The position numbers and the translations under genes were made by a program. A DNA stretch of 64,000 nt from Cyanophora paradoxa (lineage: Eukaryota; Glaucocystophyceae; Cyanophorales; Cyanophoraceae). Position 1 is the stretch's first letter. The number at the start of each line of letters is the position of its first letter. The notes under the pieces were generated by a model. That model did not search any database and was not told the origin of the DNA. It saw only the letters and a program-made list of their open reading frames with translations. Positions 31,736 through 43,000 of the stretch are shown piece after piece. The stretch spans positions 62,001 to 126,000 of the forward strand of contig QPMI01000183.1 of assembly GCA_004431415.1 (NCBI GenBank), in the 5' to 3' direction.

Positions 31736-33653
31736 TCAGCGGCGGGTGGTGCCGCCGTGGGCGGAGCGGGCGCCGATGGCGGTCTGGCCGGCCTTGCGGA
31801 GGGCGCGGGAGAAGGCGTAGAGGGCCCGCACGGAGCGGGAGCGGGCGGAGGGGTCCCCCGGCCCCGCCCGCGGCCGCCGCTCCGCCTCCTCCATCGCGTT
31901 CAGCCGCTCGAGCTGCCCCCGCCGGCGTGGGACGAGGCCGGCGGGGCGGGCGGGGGCCGGCGCACCTCGGCGCGGAGGGCCTGCTCCTGGAGCTCCGGCA
32001 CGACGTCGCCCCGCGGGATGTCGTACCCGTACGTCGCCAGCACGTTCGTGTAGAGCACCAGCCTGCCCGCCCCGGCACGCCGCGTCGGAGGGGCCCGTGG
32101 GGTTGCCGGGGGCCGGCGGGCGGCGCGCACGAGAGGACCAAGCAGACGCAGCCCAGGCACGCGATCCAGAAGCTCGCGCCCAGCTCGTAGTGCTGCCCGT
32201 GAGATCAGGGCTTGGGGTGGGGGAGGGGCCGGGGTGCAGGGCCCACGGCGTAGAAATGAAGGAACTTGAGTGAGTATAACTGATCCGTCCCGTCATGGTT
32301 CCCCGTCTGCGCCCCGCTGAGGCGCCGGCCGGCGCTGGCGCGGCGGGGGGCGGGCGGGGCGCGCCTTCCAGTAGAAGACGCCGGCGAGCGCCAGCGCGTT
32401 GGCGAGGCAGGCGGAGAGGACGAAGTGGGCCCACTGCGCGCCCCCCGGTTTCACGGGCCCGGGAGGGCGGGGCGGGGCGGGGCGGGGCGGGGCGGGGCGG
32501 GGGGTGCGCGCGCCTGGAAGACGGGCGTGCCGACGGTCTTGACGAGGCGGACGGAGTAGTACGCCGCGAAGAAGAGCGCCCAGTCTGCGCCGCCCTCGCC
32601 GCCGGGCGCAGGCGGGGCGCGGGCGGGGGCCCCCCGCGCACCGATCAGGCCCTGCGCGAGAGGTTAGAGCAGCAGGGGCGACACGGCGGCGGGGCGCGCA
32701 CGAATCCGAAGCAGAGGCCGATGGCGATCTGGGGGTAGGCGGGGTAAGAGGGCGCGGGGCGGGGCGGCGGGGACGGGGCGGGGCGGCGCCTGGAGGAGGG
32801 TGAAGCAGACGGTGCCGCCCGTGGCGAAGCGCCTGCAGTCCGGGTCCACCGCCTGCGCGCGTCCCCGCGGGGGGCATCGGGGGCGCGCGGCCACGGGAGG
32901 GGCGGGGCGGGGCGGGGCGGGCCTCGCAGTCGCGGTAGGAGACGTCAGCGGTGGTCTTCGTGCCCCGCCAGTAGTCGCTCCAGGCGAGCACCACGACCCA
33001 CGCCCGCTGCACCGCCGCCTCCTCCACCAGCAGCGGCCGGTACGACCGCAGCAGCGCCGACGGCCCTGCGCGGCTCCTGTCAGGCCGACGCCCACGCGGC
33101 GCAGTGCCCGGGCTTGCCGCTGTAGTCGGGCACGAAGGCGGGGGCCGCCGCCGCTGCGGTCCCGTTGGCGGTGGCGTTCCCGCCGGCCGCGGTCGCCGGG
33201 GCGGCCGCCGGGAGGCGGGAGACGATCTGGGGGTCGAAGGCAAGGCGCGTGGCGCGCTTGAAGAGGGGGTCGTCCTGCGCACGGGTCGCCGGTCCGCGGC
33301 GGGGGGCTGGGCGGCAAAGGCGTGCCTGGTCCATCGTGAAGGTGAAGGTGACCTGCCGCAGTCCGTACTCGAACAGCATCGACCCGGGAATGGTCCGTTG
33401 GCTCCCGTCCGAGGGGTCGTTCAGCAGCTGGATCTTCCCGAGCGCTGGCCCCCCGCCAGCGTCAGCCAGGCGGCCCCCAGGCGAGGCGCTGGGAGCGCAC
33501 TCCACATGTTCGTCAATATTGCCGCGAGGAGGAAAGCGCCTTATTTTGGTGAGAGGCGGGGTGAGCACGCGGCTGGATGCAACAGTGGCCACGCGGCGAG
33601 CAAAACGCGAGCAACGCACCTCCCGCGAACTGCAGCGTCCCAATCCATGCCAT
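31736..33653 (-). CDS. Multi-pass membrane protein, family not recognised
   Basis: Start ATG at 33653 (MAWIGTLQFAGALGKIQLLN after splicing across a CTGAC-containing intron). The N-terminal part contains PGSMLFEYGLRQVTFTFTMD and an Asn/Ala-rich segment with two N-x-T sites (GGNATANGTAA). Then come RSYRPLLVEEAAVQRAWVVV, DCRRFATGGTVCFTLLQ, IAIGLCFGF, DWALFFAAYYSVRLVKTVGT, WAHFVLSACLANALALAGVF, HYELGASFWIACLGCVCLVL and LVLYTNVLATYGYDIP. This suggests about five membrane passes with a lumenal or extracellular N-terminal loop. The C-terminus is a short helix LERLNAMEEAERRPRAGP and a basic tail. Several introns are GC-AG. One possible intron at about 33080 would be under 40 nt. No function is assigned. 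Confidence 0.55.
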
Positions 33654-34154
33654 TTTCGGAGGCGTCCTGTACAGCTGCTCCTTCCTCTGCACACTCAGTC
33701 AGCAGGCGCGCGGCCAGCTTAGCTACGGGGCACGGAGCGCACCAGCGGATCAAAGAAGTGCGCCCTCACCATCTCCCAGCGCTATAGCTTTATTAAAGTT
33801 CAAGCCAGCTCTCCTCCAGGCACTAGCCGCTCCGCCCGCGCGCTTCCCGCACTTCGCCACTCCGACCGCGCGCTTCTCTTTTCGTTTTAACTAGTCTGAT
33901 AAGCTTGTCTAGCCGCTGAGCAGGTTTCAAGCTAGGCCGCTTCCGCGTTGGTCAACCGCAGTGTACCCCCTTGTCAACTGCTTGTCTGCCCCCTAGGCCT
34001 TACACCAGCGTCTTGGCGCGGCGTACGCGCTGCAACAAAAGAAATCTAGATTGTTCGACCTCTGTGCGGCGCCAGTGCTTGGATTGCGAGCGGCAACTTT
34101 GGCCATCCGGCCGCTCCCCGCATCTGCTGCGGCTCTGCCGCCTTCAAGCCTGAG
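33654..34154. other. Divergent intergenic region
   Basis: About 500 bp between the start codons of the membrane protein and the MFS transporter. It includes two similar words around 33830-33880 (CTCCGCCCGCGCGCTTC and CTCCGACCGCGCGCTTC). No gene seen; presumed promoters. Confidence 0.35.
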
Positions 34155-36886
34155 ATGGCTGGAGGCACGCCTCCTGCGGCGGGCATCGGTAGTGGCATTC
34201 TGAAGAGGCAGAGCAGCTCTAGATCTGGCTCGCTGCGCCGCCAGTCGGCACCCGTTGTGCGCACCGCCGCTGTGAATGGAGCAATGCCACAGATCCCGCC
34301 GCAGATCCCGCCGCCCGCCGCAGGCGCATCTCGTCCGCGGCCCCCCAGGCCGGCCGAGGATTCTTTCGGACCCCCGGCACCGTCCGGCCGCACAGCCCGG
34401 TTCGACGAATCGGGCGCCGGCGTCAACATCAGGGTTCCGCGCGCGCACGGGATCGGCACGCCGCCCCAGTTCGGCACAATGCCCCTCGTCACGCTCTCCC
34501 CACCCCCGGATTCGCACCTGGAGCGCGAGCGCCTGGCGAGTCGATCGGCGGCGGGCCAGTCGGCTCGCGGAAGCGTAGACTCGGGCTCGCTCCCCTCCGT
34601 GGTGGTGCGGGCGAAGCCCGGCTGCCCCGTGGGCCGCAGGCGCATCAAGCTCACAAAGCGGCGCTTCCTCGAGGGCACGCCGCACCCCGTGCCCTGCGCC
34701 CCGCGCCCCGCTCGCTCTGATGGTCCTCGGCAGCGTCGATCGTTGCGGTGCAGGTAACCGCAGCCTTCGCGGTGCTGCGCGGTGCGTCCGGCCTGCGTCC
34801 CCGACTCGCCGAGGGCGGCGAGGGCGAGCCCGGGCGGGCGGCAGGGCTGGCGGAGGTGGGACAGGCGTCGGCGCACTTCGGAGTGGCGCACGACGCGATC
34901 CCCGCGATGATTGCATCCATGTACGCAGCCGCCGCCGGTACCCCCGACCCCGCCGCCGCTCCGCCCCGCCCCGCCCCAGGCAGAAGCCGAGCGGGGTCGG
35001 GCCGGGGCGGGCCGCAGGGGGCGTCCCGCTGGCGCTGTTCGTGCTGCACAAGTGGGGGGAGGACAAGATGGCGACCGCCGCGTCGGTGCTCACCGTCGTC
35101 GGCGCCTGGGTGCGCTACGGCGGCTCCTCCCGCGGCCTCTACCCCCTCCACGTCGTCGGCCAGGCCATCGCCTCCGCCGCCCTCGTGCGCCGCTGCATCT
35201 GCACCCCCGCGCGCGTCCCGCCCGCCGCCGACGCGGGCCGGCACTCCCGCAGCCTTTCTTCCTCCTGTCGGCCCCGACCCTCGCCGTGCGCCGCCCGACC
35301 CCGCCCAACCCCCTCGGCGCATCCCGCCGATCGCCCGCTGCCGGCAGGGCCTGTGGTTCCCCGAGACGGGGCGCGTGCGGGCCACTGCGCTGGTCTGCGG
35401 CCTCGCCCTCGCTGGCGGGCACCTCCTCGCGCCCGTCCTCGCCAGCGGTGCGCGCGGCAAGGCGGCCGGGCGCCGCCGCGGGCGCTCCGGCTGAGGGCGG
35501 GCGGCAGTGCTGGTGGCGCGCTTCGACGTGCCGCGGATGATCCTCGTGAGCGCGGCGGTCGTAACGGGCACGGGCCTCGCGTCGGGCCTGCTCAAGGGCC
35601 GCCCTCGCAACCCGCCCTCGTACACCGCCTCCGTGCAGCGGCACACGCTCGCCGACTCGCTCCGCGCCTGCGCCCGCTCGCGCTCCCTCTGGTGGCTCGC
35701 GGGGGCCTCCGCCGGCCTCCTCTCCGCGTTCCTCTCGCTGGCGGCGGTGCTCGCGGAGACGGCGCAGCGCGCGCTCGGCGCCAGCGGGCCCGAGGCGGCG
35801 CAGCTCGCCCAGTACTTCGTGGCCGCCGCTCTGCCGGGCACCTTCCTCGCCGCTTTGATGACCGACGCGACCCGTTTGTACAAGGCGCGCGCCTCGCCCA
35901 TCCCCCGCCCCGGCCCCGCCCAGCTGACCCGGGCCGCGCTCGCTCGCGCAGCTGGCGCTGCTGCTGCCGGCGGCCGGCGGCACGGCGGCGCTGGTGACGT
36001 TCGTGGGGGCGAGCGACGCGCTGCCCTCCTTCGCCGCCCGCCTCGCGCTCGTCTCCCTCGCGGGGGCCGGTCTCCTCCCCGTCCTGCCCCTCGCCACGCA
36101 GGCCGCCATCGAGGCCCTGTACCCCTACGCCGATGCCGCCCCCATGGCCTTCCTCCTCCTCCCCCCGCTCGCCCTCTCCTCCATCCTTATCCCCGCCTGC
36201 CGCTCCGGCTTCCCGCCCGAGGGCGCCACCGACGAGGTGGGGCCGGCGGCGCTGCAGCGCGCGCTGGCGCCGGTGGCGGTGGCGGCCGGCCTCGGCCTGG
36301 CGGCGCTGCTGCCCCTGCGCGTCGAGTTCGCGCGCTCCCTCGAGGACGAGGCGGCCCCCGCCTCCTCGTCCAGTCACGTGCGCCCCCCGCCGCCTCCTTG
36401 CCCCGCCCCGCCCCGCCCCGCCCGACGTCGCGGGGCAGCTCTTCAGCCCGCACCGCCACGCCGCGTACACGTACACGCTGCAGCCGGCCCCGTCGGCCGC
36501 CAGGTCCGCCCCGCCGCCGCCCCGCAGCGCCTGGGCGGGGCGCCGCTCACGCCGGACACAGCGGGGCGCCCTCGCACACGGAGTCAGAGGACGAGCTGAA
36601 CGCCACTGCGGGGAGCCTCCCCTGCCGCGGCCCCGCCGTCCCCGCGGCTGGCCGCCCCCACAGCCCCGGTGCCGGCACTGGTCCTCCCCACACGTACAGC
36701 CCCCCCGGCCCCGCCGGCCCCGGCCGCCCCCGCAGCCCCGGCGCCGACTCCGGCGCGAGCGTCCGCCCGCTGCGCTCGGACCATCTCGAGCGCTCGAACG
36801 AGAGCCTCCTCGCCGCCCCATCGCTGTCGCCGGCCCGCGGCCCGCGCCCGCGCCCTATCTCCCCCGCCTCACTCTCTTCGGCGTGA
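34155..36886 (+). CDS. MFS transporter, SLC49/FLVCR-like
   Basis: Long cytosolic N-terminus (about 175 residues, basic and Ser/Pro-rich, ending KPGCPVGRRRIKLTKRRF). Membrane segments follow: ATAASVLTVVGAWVRYGG, GLYPLHVVGQAIASAAL, LWFPETGRVRATALVCGLAL. The order GxWxRYxG, GQxxAxxA, WFPxxxRxxAT matches the FLVCR/MFSD7 group of the major facilitator superfamily, which moves heme, choline or related small molecules. The second half has SLWWLAGASAGLLSAFLSLA, LALLLPAAGGTAALVTFVGA, LPVLPLATQAAIEALYPYAD and MAFLLLPPLALSSILIPA. A hydrophilic tail (SHTESEDELNATAG) ends at about 36886. The exact frame of the last exon is uncertain. Substrate not predictable from sequence. Confidence 0.68.
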
Positions 36887-37089
36887 TCTGATGCGCCCTT
36901 GCCGGCCTCGATCGTGAAGCTAGCGCCGTTCCACGGTTAATTAAAATATAAATTTGATCCTGTCCCACGTACGTACACGTTTTACAGTAGCGCACAGATG
37001 GGGGGGTAGAGACCAACAGCCTACGTCGGCGCCGGATCCGCCAAATCGATCTCACAGGCTTATATATAGCTTATAGATAGCATACCACG
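36887..37089 (+). promoter_or_regulatory. Upstream region of nitrobindin with TATA-like box
   Basis: A TTATATATAG sequence at about 37060-37069 lies 20-30 nt before the nitrobindin ATG. An AT-rich patch (TTAATTAAAATATAAATTTG) lies at about 36937-36956. The box is close to the ATG, so either the 5' UTR is very short or the box is not used. Confidence 0.4.
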
Positions 37090-38030
37090 ATGGCTTCGAA
37101 TTCCGCCGCGCCGGCTGCAGCTGCTGGTCCGCCGCTGCACCCGAACTTGACTGCTTTGCGATGGATGCTTGGCACCTGGCGGGGGTTCGCTTTATTTCAC
37201 ATCGCCACCCACCACGTGCTGACGTTCAATTCACACGTGTGTGCTCAGCCAGGGGCGCGGTTTTTATCCCACCATCAAATCGTTCGGTGCGCCCGACATC
37301 GCCTGCGCTGGCACCGCTGCCATTGTACTCACATCCGTATGAGCGCAGACTACACCGAGGAGCTCGTTATCGGCCACGGCGGCAAGCCGGTACTGTCATA
37401 CAGCCAGAAAACGTGCGTTAGCAGCGCTACCCCACGCGCGCTGCACTGGAGCTAACCTTGGCCTGCAACAGCTGGGTCGACGGCAAACTGATGCATGTCG
37501 AGAGCGGCTTCATTCGGGTGCCTGAGCCGCCGGCGATTGAGTTTGTTGTAATGCATGCGAATGGTGCGGCCGGCCTGATCATGAGCTCCGCGGCGACTCT
37601 CAAGAGTCTCTTGCAAACGGGGGCCGGGCGCAGGGCTGGGAGAGACGGATGAAGGCAATATCGATGTTGCCGAGGACGGGCGCGTAGTATTCAAAATTCG
37701 CTCGACGGCCCTGACGCGGACGCAGAGCGCTAAAGCCCCGCACGTCAGTCCCCTATCCCCAGCCGCCAGGGATGCGCAGTTCAAAGCATCGCTTACGCAC
37801 GGCTCTTCGGGGCGCGCAGGTCACCGGCGTGGAGCGCGAGTTCGCCAAGAAGGACGACAACACGCTCGTGTACAGGCGCGCGCGCGTGCCTCCCTGCGTG
37901 CAGCTTTTCGTTACGTTGGGTGTCGGGCCTGACGTCGACCGGCCCTGCTCCGGTCCACAGCGTCTCGATGTCGACGACGACGACGCAGCACATGGAAAAG
38001 CACCTGGAGGCTACCCTCAAGCGCGTTTAG
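37090..38030 (+). CDS. Nitrobindin (THAP4 C-terminal domain family) heme protein
   Basis: A beta-barrel heme protein that handles nitric oxide and peroxynitrite. Exon 1 gives LTALRWMLGTWRG, then after introns GRGFYPTIKSF and DYTEELVIGHGGKPVLSYSQ. Next are WVDGKLMHVESGFIRVPEPP, EFVVMHANG, LGETDEGNIDVAEDGRVVFK, IRSTALTRTQSAKAPHVTGV and EREFAKKDDNTLVYR. The last exon encodes VSMSTTTTQHMEKHLEATLK and ends RV. WMLGTW, YPTI, the GKP turn and VSMxTTT..HLxxxLKRV are the family's fixed points. The His of KHLEAT aligns with the proximal heme ligand near the C-terminus of human nitrobindin. Stand-alone domain with no THAP finger, as in plants and bacteria. Seven short exons. Confidence 0.88.
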
Positions 38031-38144
38031 AGCGGGCACGCGGCCGTTCGATTATTTACGCTAAATACAAGTACAGTCGAACTACGCTTGAAAGAAACTG
38101 CTGTCGGGCTGCATATGTTTCTAAAGAATCTGCTAGCGCTGCTC

Positions 38145-39863
38145 CTAGTGCTGGGGGCGGGGCGGGAAGGTCCGGACGATTTTGCCCGAAGAGATAACGT
38201 GCTGCACAGGTGTCGGCGTCACGAGGGCGGGGCAAGGTCGGGCGGGAGGGGACAGGGGGGGGGGAAAGGGGGGGGGGGGGAACGAGCCTTTATGTGGTGC
38301 ACGCCGGCGCGAAGGATGATAGAGATAGCGCCGCAGAAGGGCTGCAGGTTCGAGTCCGGCTGAAGGACGATGAGGTCGGCGGAGTAGCCCTCCTGGGGCC
38401 CCGTGAGTCGCCGGCGAAGGGCGGGGCCGGCGGGCGGGCGGACCTCGACAAGCCCCCGGCGCTCAATCCCGAGCAGCCTGCACGCGTCCACCGTCGCTGC
38501 CCGCAACAACGCCTCCGGGCTGATCTGCGGCTTCCCTGCCCCACCCGCGTCGTGGGACACGGGGGGGGGGGGGGGGGGGGGGCGCAGGGTGCGGGGCGGG
38601 GCAGGGCGGACCCTTGTAGTCCATCATGTGCTTGCGGGTGACGAACTCGAGCTCGCGGAAGAGGTCCGGCGTGTTTGTGAAGACGTTGTCCGTCGCTAAC
38701 GCGAATCGCACCTGCCGAGAAGCGTGCCCGCCCGTCGGCCTCGCACCGGCGCGGCCGGGCCGGCGGGGCGGGGCGCACCCCCAGGCGCGATAGTTCCGCC
38801 AGGTCAGGAGTACGTTCACCGAAGGTGCTCCCTGATCGAATGCAGCACACGATCCCGACCTGCCGCGCCGCCCGGGGGGTATTGAGGGCCCACGGCCGCG
38901 GCCGGGCCCGGCGGAGAGGGGGTCGGAGGGCCCCGCACGTTGCGTTTCGCGAGGATCGCCAGCTGCGCCTCGGACAGGTAGTTGCAGTGCACGAGAAAAC
39001 GGACGCCGAGGAGATCGAGCGCGCGGTCGAAGCTCCTGCGGGCGGGTGAGCGGCGGGTGAGCGGCGGGTGAGCGGCGGGGGCGGCGGGGGCGGCGCACTT
39101 GGTCTCTGCGAACTCGGCCATGTGCGTGCAGGTGAGCTTGGCTCTCCTACGTGCCGCCTCGCGGAAGCGCTCCAGCAGCGAGTCGGCGAGGCCCGTCGAG
39201 GAGCACGGCCCGAAGCCGTCCCCCAGCTCCGCCAGCTCTTCCACCAGCACGTCAGGCGCATCCGCTCCCTCGTTCTCCACCTCCTGCAGCTCACCCAGCA
39301 GAATCTCGTGCATGCCAGTCCCTGCCGTACGCGTCGGCCGGCGTGCGTTGGCTTCGTAAACAGCCGGGCCCACCTTCGCAAGCGCTCCGCACGGCCCGCA
39401 GCCCCCGCGCGCCCTCCTCGACGAATACGGCAGCGGTCAGCACGCCGTAGTCCACCATTTGGCTGATCGCCTGCCGTGCAGAAGCCCGCAACTCGTCTGC
39501 GCGGTGCGAGGGCGGCGCTCAGCGCCAGGCCACGCGGGCACTACACAGCGCTGCACGCGGACCTTCCGAGGCTTCGGAGAGCGTCCTGTACTTCCAACCG
39601 GAGCGCAGGAACAGCTCCGGGATCGAATAACCAACCCAGCGCTCCTTCAGCTGGGAGTCGAGCACGTGGCAGTGCGCATTCGCGAACGCCGGTATTACGA
39701 TGAGACCGTCGCCGTCAATCTCCTGCTCCGCCGCGCTGTCTTCGGGCTCGGTCGTCGGCGGCACACGGAGCCGCGCAATGCGACCATTTTCTATTACTAT
39801 ATCTCCCGTGCAGACGCTAAACTGCTCTCCTCGGAGGAGCGTCGCTCTCCTGATGAGCAGCAT
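38145..39863 (-). CDS. Amidohydrolase-superfamily metal-dependent deaminase/hydrolase
   Basis: The start at 39863 opens MLLIRRATLLRGEQFSVCTG and IVIENGRIARL, the small beta-sandwich typical of the superfamily. The metal ligands appear in order: HxH in ANAHCHVLDSQLKERW, His in CTHMAEFAETK, His in FLVHCNYLSEAQLAIL, and Asp in FALATDNVFTNTPDLF. The barrel is followed by PEALLRAATVDACRLLGIER and YSADLIVLQPDSN, typical of the subtype III cytosine deaminase / chlorohydrolase group. The last exon encodes HVISSGKIVRTF, joined through a GC-AG intron (38202-38287) containing a long C run. The substrate could be a nucleobase or another cyclic amidine. About ten exons; convergent with nitrobindin, 114 bp gap. 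Confidence 0.8.
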
Positions 39864-40029
39864 GGGTATGGCATTCTCATCGGTTCAGATAGGGCTCATC
39901 GGTGCCTCATTTCTCTCACACGCAACCGATCAACCTTGGACTCTTGATGCGGCCTGGGCTCACTTCACCGCTGCACGCTGCGCCTAGCTAACTCTTCGGA
40001 CGAGTGCGCTGCGGCACAAGCAAGGCGGC

Positions 40030-43000
40030 ATGGAGCTGACGGAAGACCCGGTGAAGCTGTACATCGCCCTCACGGAGGCCGGCCTTGCTTCTCCTGCTTC
40101 GCCGGGCAAGGGGGCCCGCGGGAAGGCAGGCAAGGAGGCAAAGGCGGGGGCGGTGGATCTGACGGCGCTCAAGAGTTTATGGATGAAGCAGCAGGCCGCC
40201 GGCCTGAGCGGATTCCTCGTCCCGGTCACCCCGGCCGAGCCGGCGCTCACAGCTAGGCCTCCAAACACACCGCCGCCAAGCACCCCGCATCGAGCCCGGC
40301 GCCTCAGCACACCTGCAACCGCGCAATCTCGGCGCCTCAGCACACCCGCGACTGTGCAGAGCAGCGGCTACGGGCCGATCAACCTTCGGCGCCGTAGCAC
40401 GGCCGCAGACGCGGCCGTGACGCCGAAGAAGAAGAAGAAGTTGATCATCAGTCCACTGCAGGTCCCTGCTCTTTCCGTGAATCATCGCTCTAGCTATCAC
40501 TGAGCCGGCTGCTCAGCCGCCACTCGAGCCGCTAAGGCCCGGCGCCGAGAAGCCCCTTACCGCTTTTCAAGCGTGGAGGCTTCTGCAGATGCAAGAGAGG
40601 GAGAAGCTGGCGCAGGAGGAGCTGGAGCGGCAGGCGCGCAAGTCCAGCGGCTACGGGCGAGCTAGCCGCTCGCCGCCGCCGCCCGAGGAGGAGGGCGAGG
40701 AGACCAGCCCGGAGGACGAGGCCGACGAGGACGGGGAGCGGCCCGAGAAGCCGGCGCACCGGCCGCGGCCGCCGCACCGGCCGCGCTCGAGCGTCGCCTC
40801 CCCGCGGGCCATCGCCGTGCGCCTTCCTCCTGCTCACCCTCGCCTCCCCCTTTCACAGCGCCCCTGCAGGAGTTCGCGGCGAGCCTCGACCACGAGCGGA
40901 GGCACCTGATCGGAGGGCACCACCCCGAGCACCCCATCAAGGCGCGCAGGCCGCCACGCCCGCCCGATTCTCCTAACTGGCGGCCGCCGGCGCAGTACTG
41001 CACATGCTGCAGGCTTGCGACAGCGCCCCCCGTGCTGCCGCTCACCTCAAGGAAGGGCGGCTCGGCCATCTCCAAGATCGACCCCAAGCGGGCGCTTCGC
41101 CTCGCTTCCGCTCTGATCGTGCAGGCACGCCGCTCCGCGCGCCCGCGACCGCCCCTGGTGCGGCGGCTGGGCCCGTGACTCGCGAGCGCCCTCCAGGTCT
41201 GCCTGCAGTCGTGGGCCGCACGCCGCCAACTGGAGCAGATGAGGCTGCTGCGGCGGCGCGAGACCGCCTGCGCAATGATCATCCGCCGTTGGTGGTGCTG
41301 CCTGCCGCCTCTTACCCCATCAGTGCCCCCGCGCCCACGCCGCCGTGCCCGCAGGCGCTTTCACTTCATCTCCTCGACCTTTTTCCGCTACCAGAGGTGC
41401 GGTGCTAGAAGCGGAGGATGCGCCGTCACTCACCCCGCCACGGCAGGATCTTTAGGGTGCAGCGCGCTGCGGCAGTGCGGATCCAGCGGTCAGCCCGTGC
41501 CACGTGCCTCGCGCACGGCCCGGCCTGACCCCGCGCGTCCGTCCGCAGAGCGTGGCGGCGCTTCAGGAGGAAGAACTTCAGTTACCTCGCAAACGCCCGC
41601 AAGGCTGCCGTCCGCATAGTCCGCTGGTTCAGGTCCGTGCGCCTTGCCGGCCCCTCGGGCTCCCCAGCCCTATCCTCAATTTTTCCCCAGGCGGCTGCAG
41701 CTGGTTCGGAAGCGGTTTCGCGCTGCGCTTAGGATTCAGCGATTCCGCCGCCGATACGCGATCCTCAAGCGGTCCGCCGCCTGCCCCCCGCCGCGCCTTC
41801 TCCCGCCGCTGAGAGCGAGCGGCCGGACACCGCCTCGGCAGGTGGCAGCGGGCCGCGTACCGCATGCTCTTCCGCGCGCAGCAGTCGGCCCTGCGTATCC
41901 AAGCGGCCTTCAAGATGCACCGCTGCAGGCGTCCCCTGCTCGTGACTCTAGCGGCGAAGCACGCGTTCCTGCGGCAGCTGGCGGCGACGCGCATTCAGAT
42001 GGCGTACCGGCGGCACCGGGTGGGCCGGCGCATCGCCCAGCGCCGCTACCGGGCCGCTCGCTCCGCGTGGCGGTGGCGGGGGGCGGTGCGTGTCAACCGC
42101 TTCCGCGGGGCGGTCTACGCAGCCATGGACGGCGCTGCCGTCGCCGCCCAGGTCATCCAGGTCCGCCTGCTGCCGGCGCCGCCCCCGCTGCCCCCGCTGC
42201 CCCCGCTGCCCCCGCCCGAGCCGCCGCCGCCGCCGCCGCCGCCGCCGCAGGCGATCGTCCGGCGGCGCCTCGCGTGGCGCGCGCTCCAGCGGCGTGCCGT
42301 GGAGCGCATCGAGGCCGCCTTCCGGATGAAGCGGGCCGCGAGGTGCCCCCCCCCGGCCCCCCCGTCGCGCGCCCCTTTCACCGGCCGCCGGCAGGCTCCT
42401 CAACTCGACGCGCTGGGCAGTGCACAGGATCCAGCGCTACTGGCGGCGCGTGCTCTCGCGGGACGCGCTGGCGCGGGCGCGGGAGCAGATGCGCGCGTGG
42501 ATGGACTCGGTCGCACCCGACCTCATGGCGGAGGTGCGCCGCCACCCCGACCGCCCAATCCGTCGCGCGTCGCCAACCCATCCCGCAGGCGCCCGTTGCC
42601 CTCGACCGGGTCGCCGAGCAGGCGCTGCCCCCAGCCACTCTTGAGACGCGTCGACCTGAAGCCCTGTCGTAGATTCCAGCCTTCTTCACGACGCAGCCAA
42701 ATTCGCCGCTGCGCGTCATCGACCGGTGGCGCGTGCTGCAGGTCCTCGTTGCCCACAAGCGCTTCATACGCGCTGTCTACTTCGCCGGTACGCCCCGCCC
42801 GCCTTGGGCGCTCGATCCCCGGCCTTCGCCTCACCCCTGGCCCTTTCTTTAGCGGCTATGGATGGGGTCAACACAGGCGCGGCCGGCGTCCGGGCCTTCG
42901 CCCTCAGCACCCGCAAGTACGTTTCATCCCCGGTTGTACCTCCGGATCCCATTTCATTTGATCATCGGGGATGCTTCAGATTCCACAAGCTCGTCATCGA

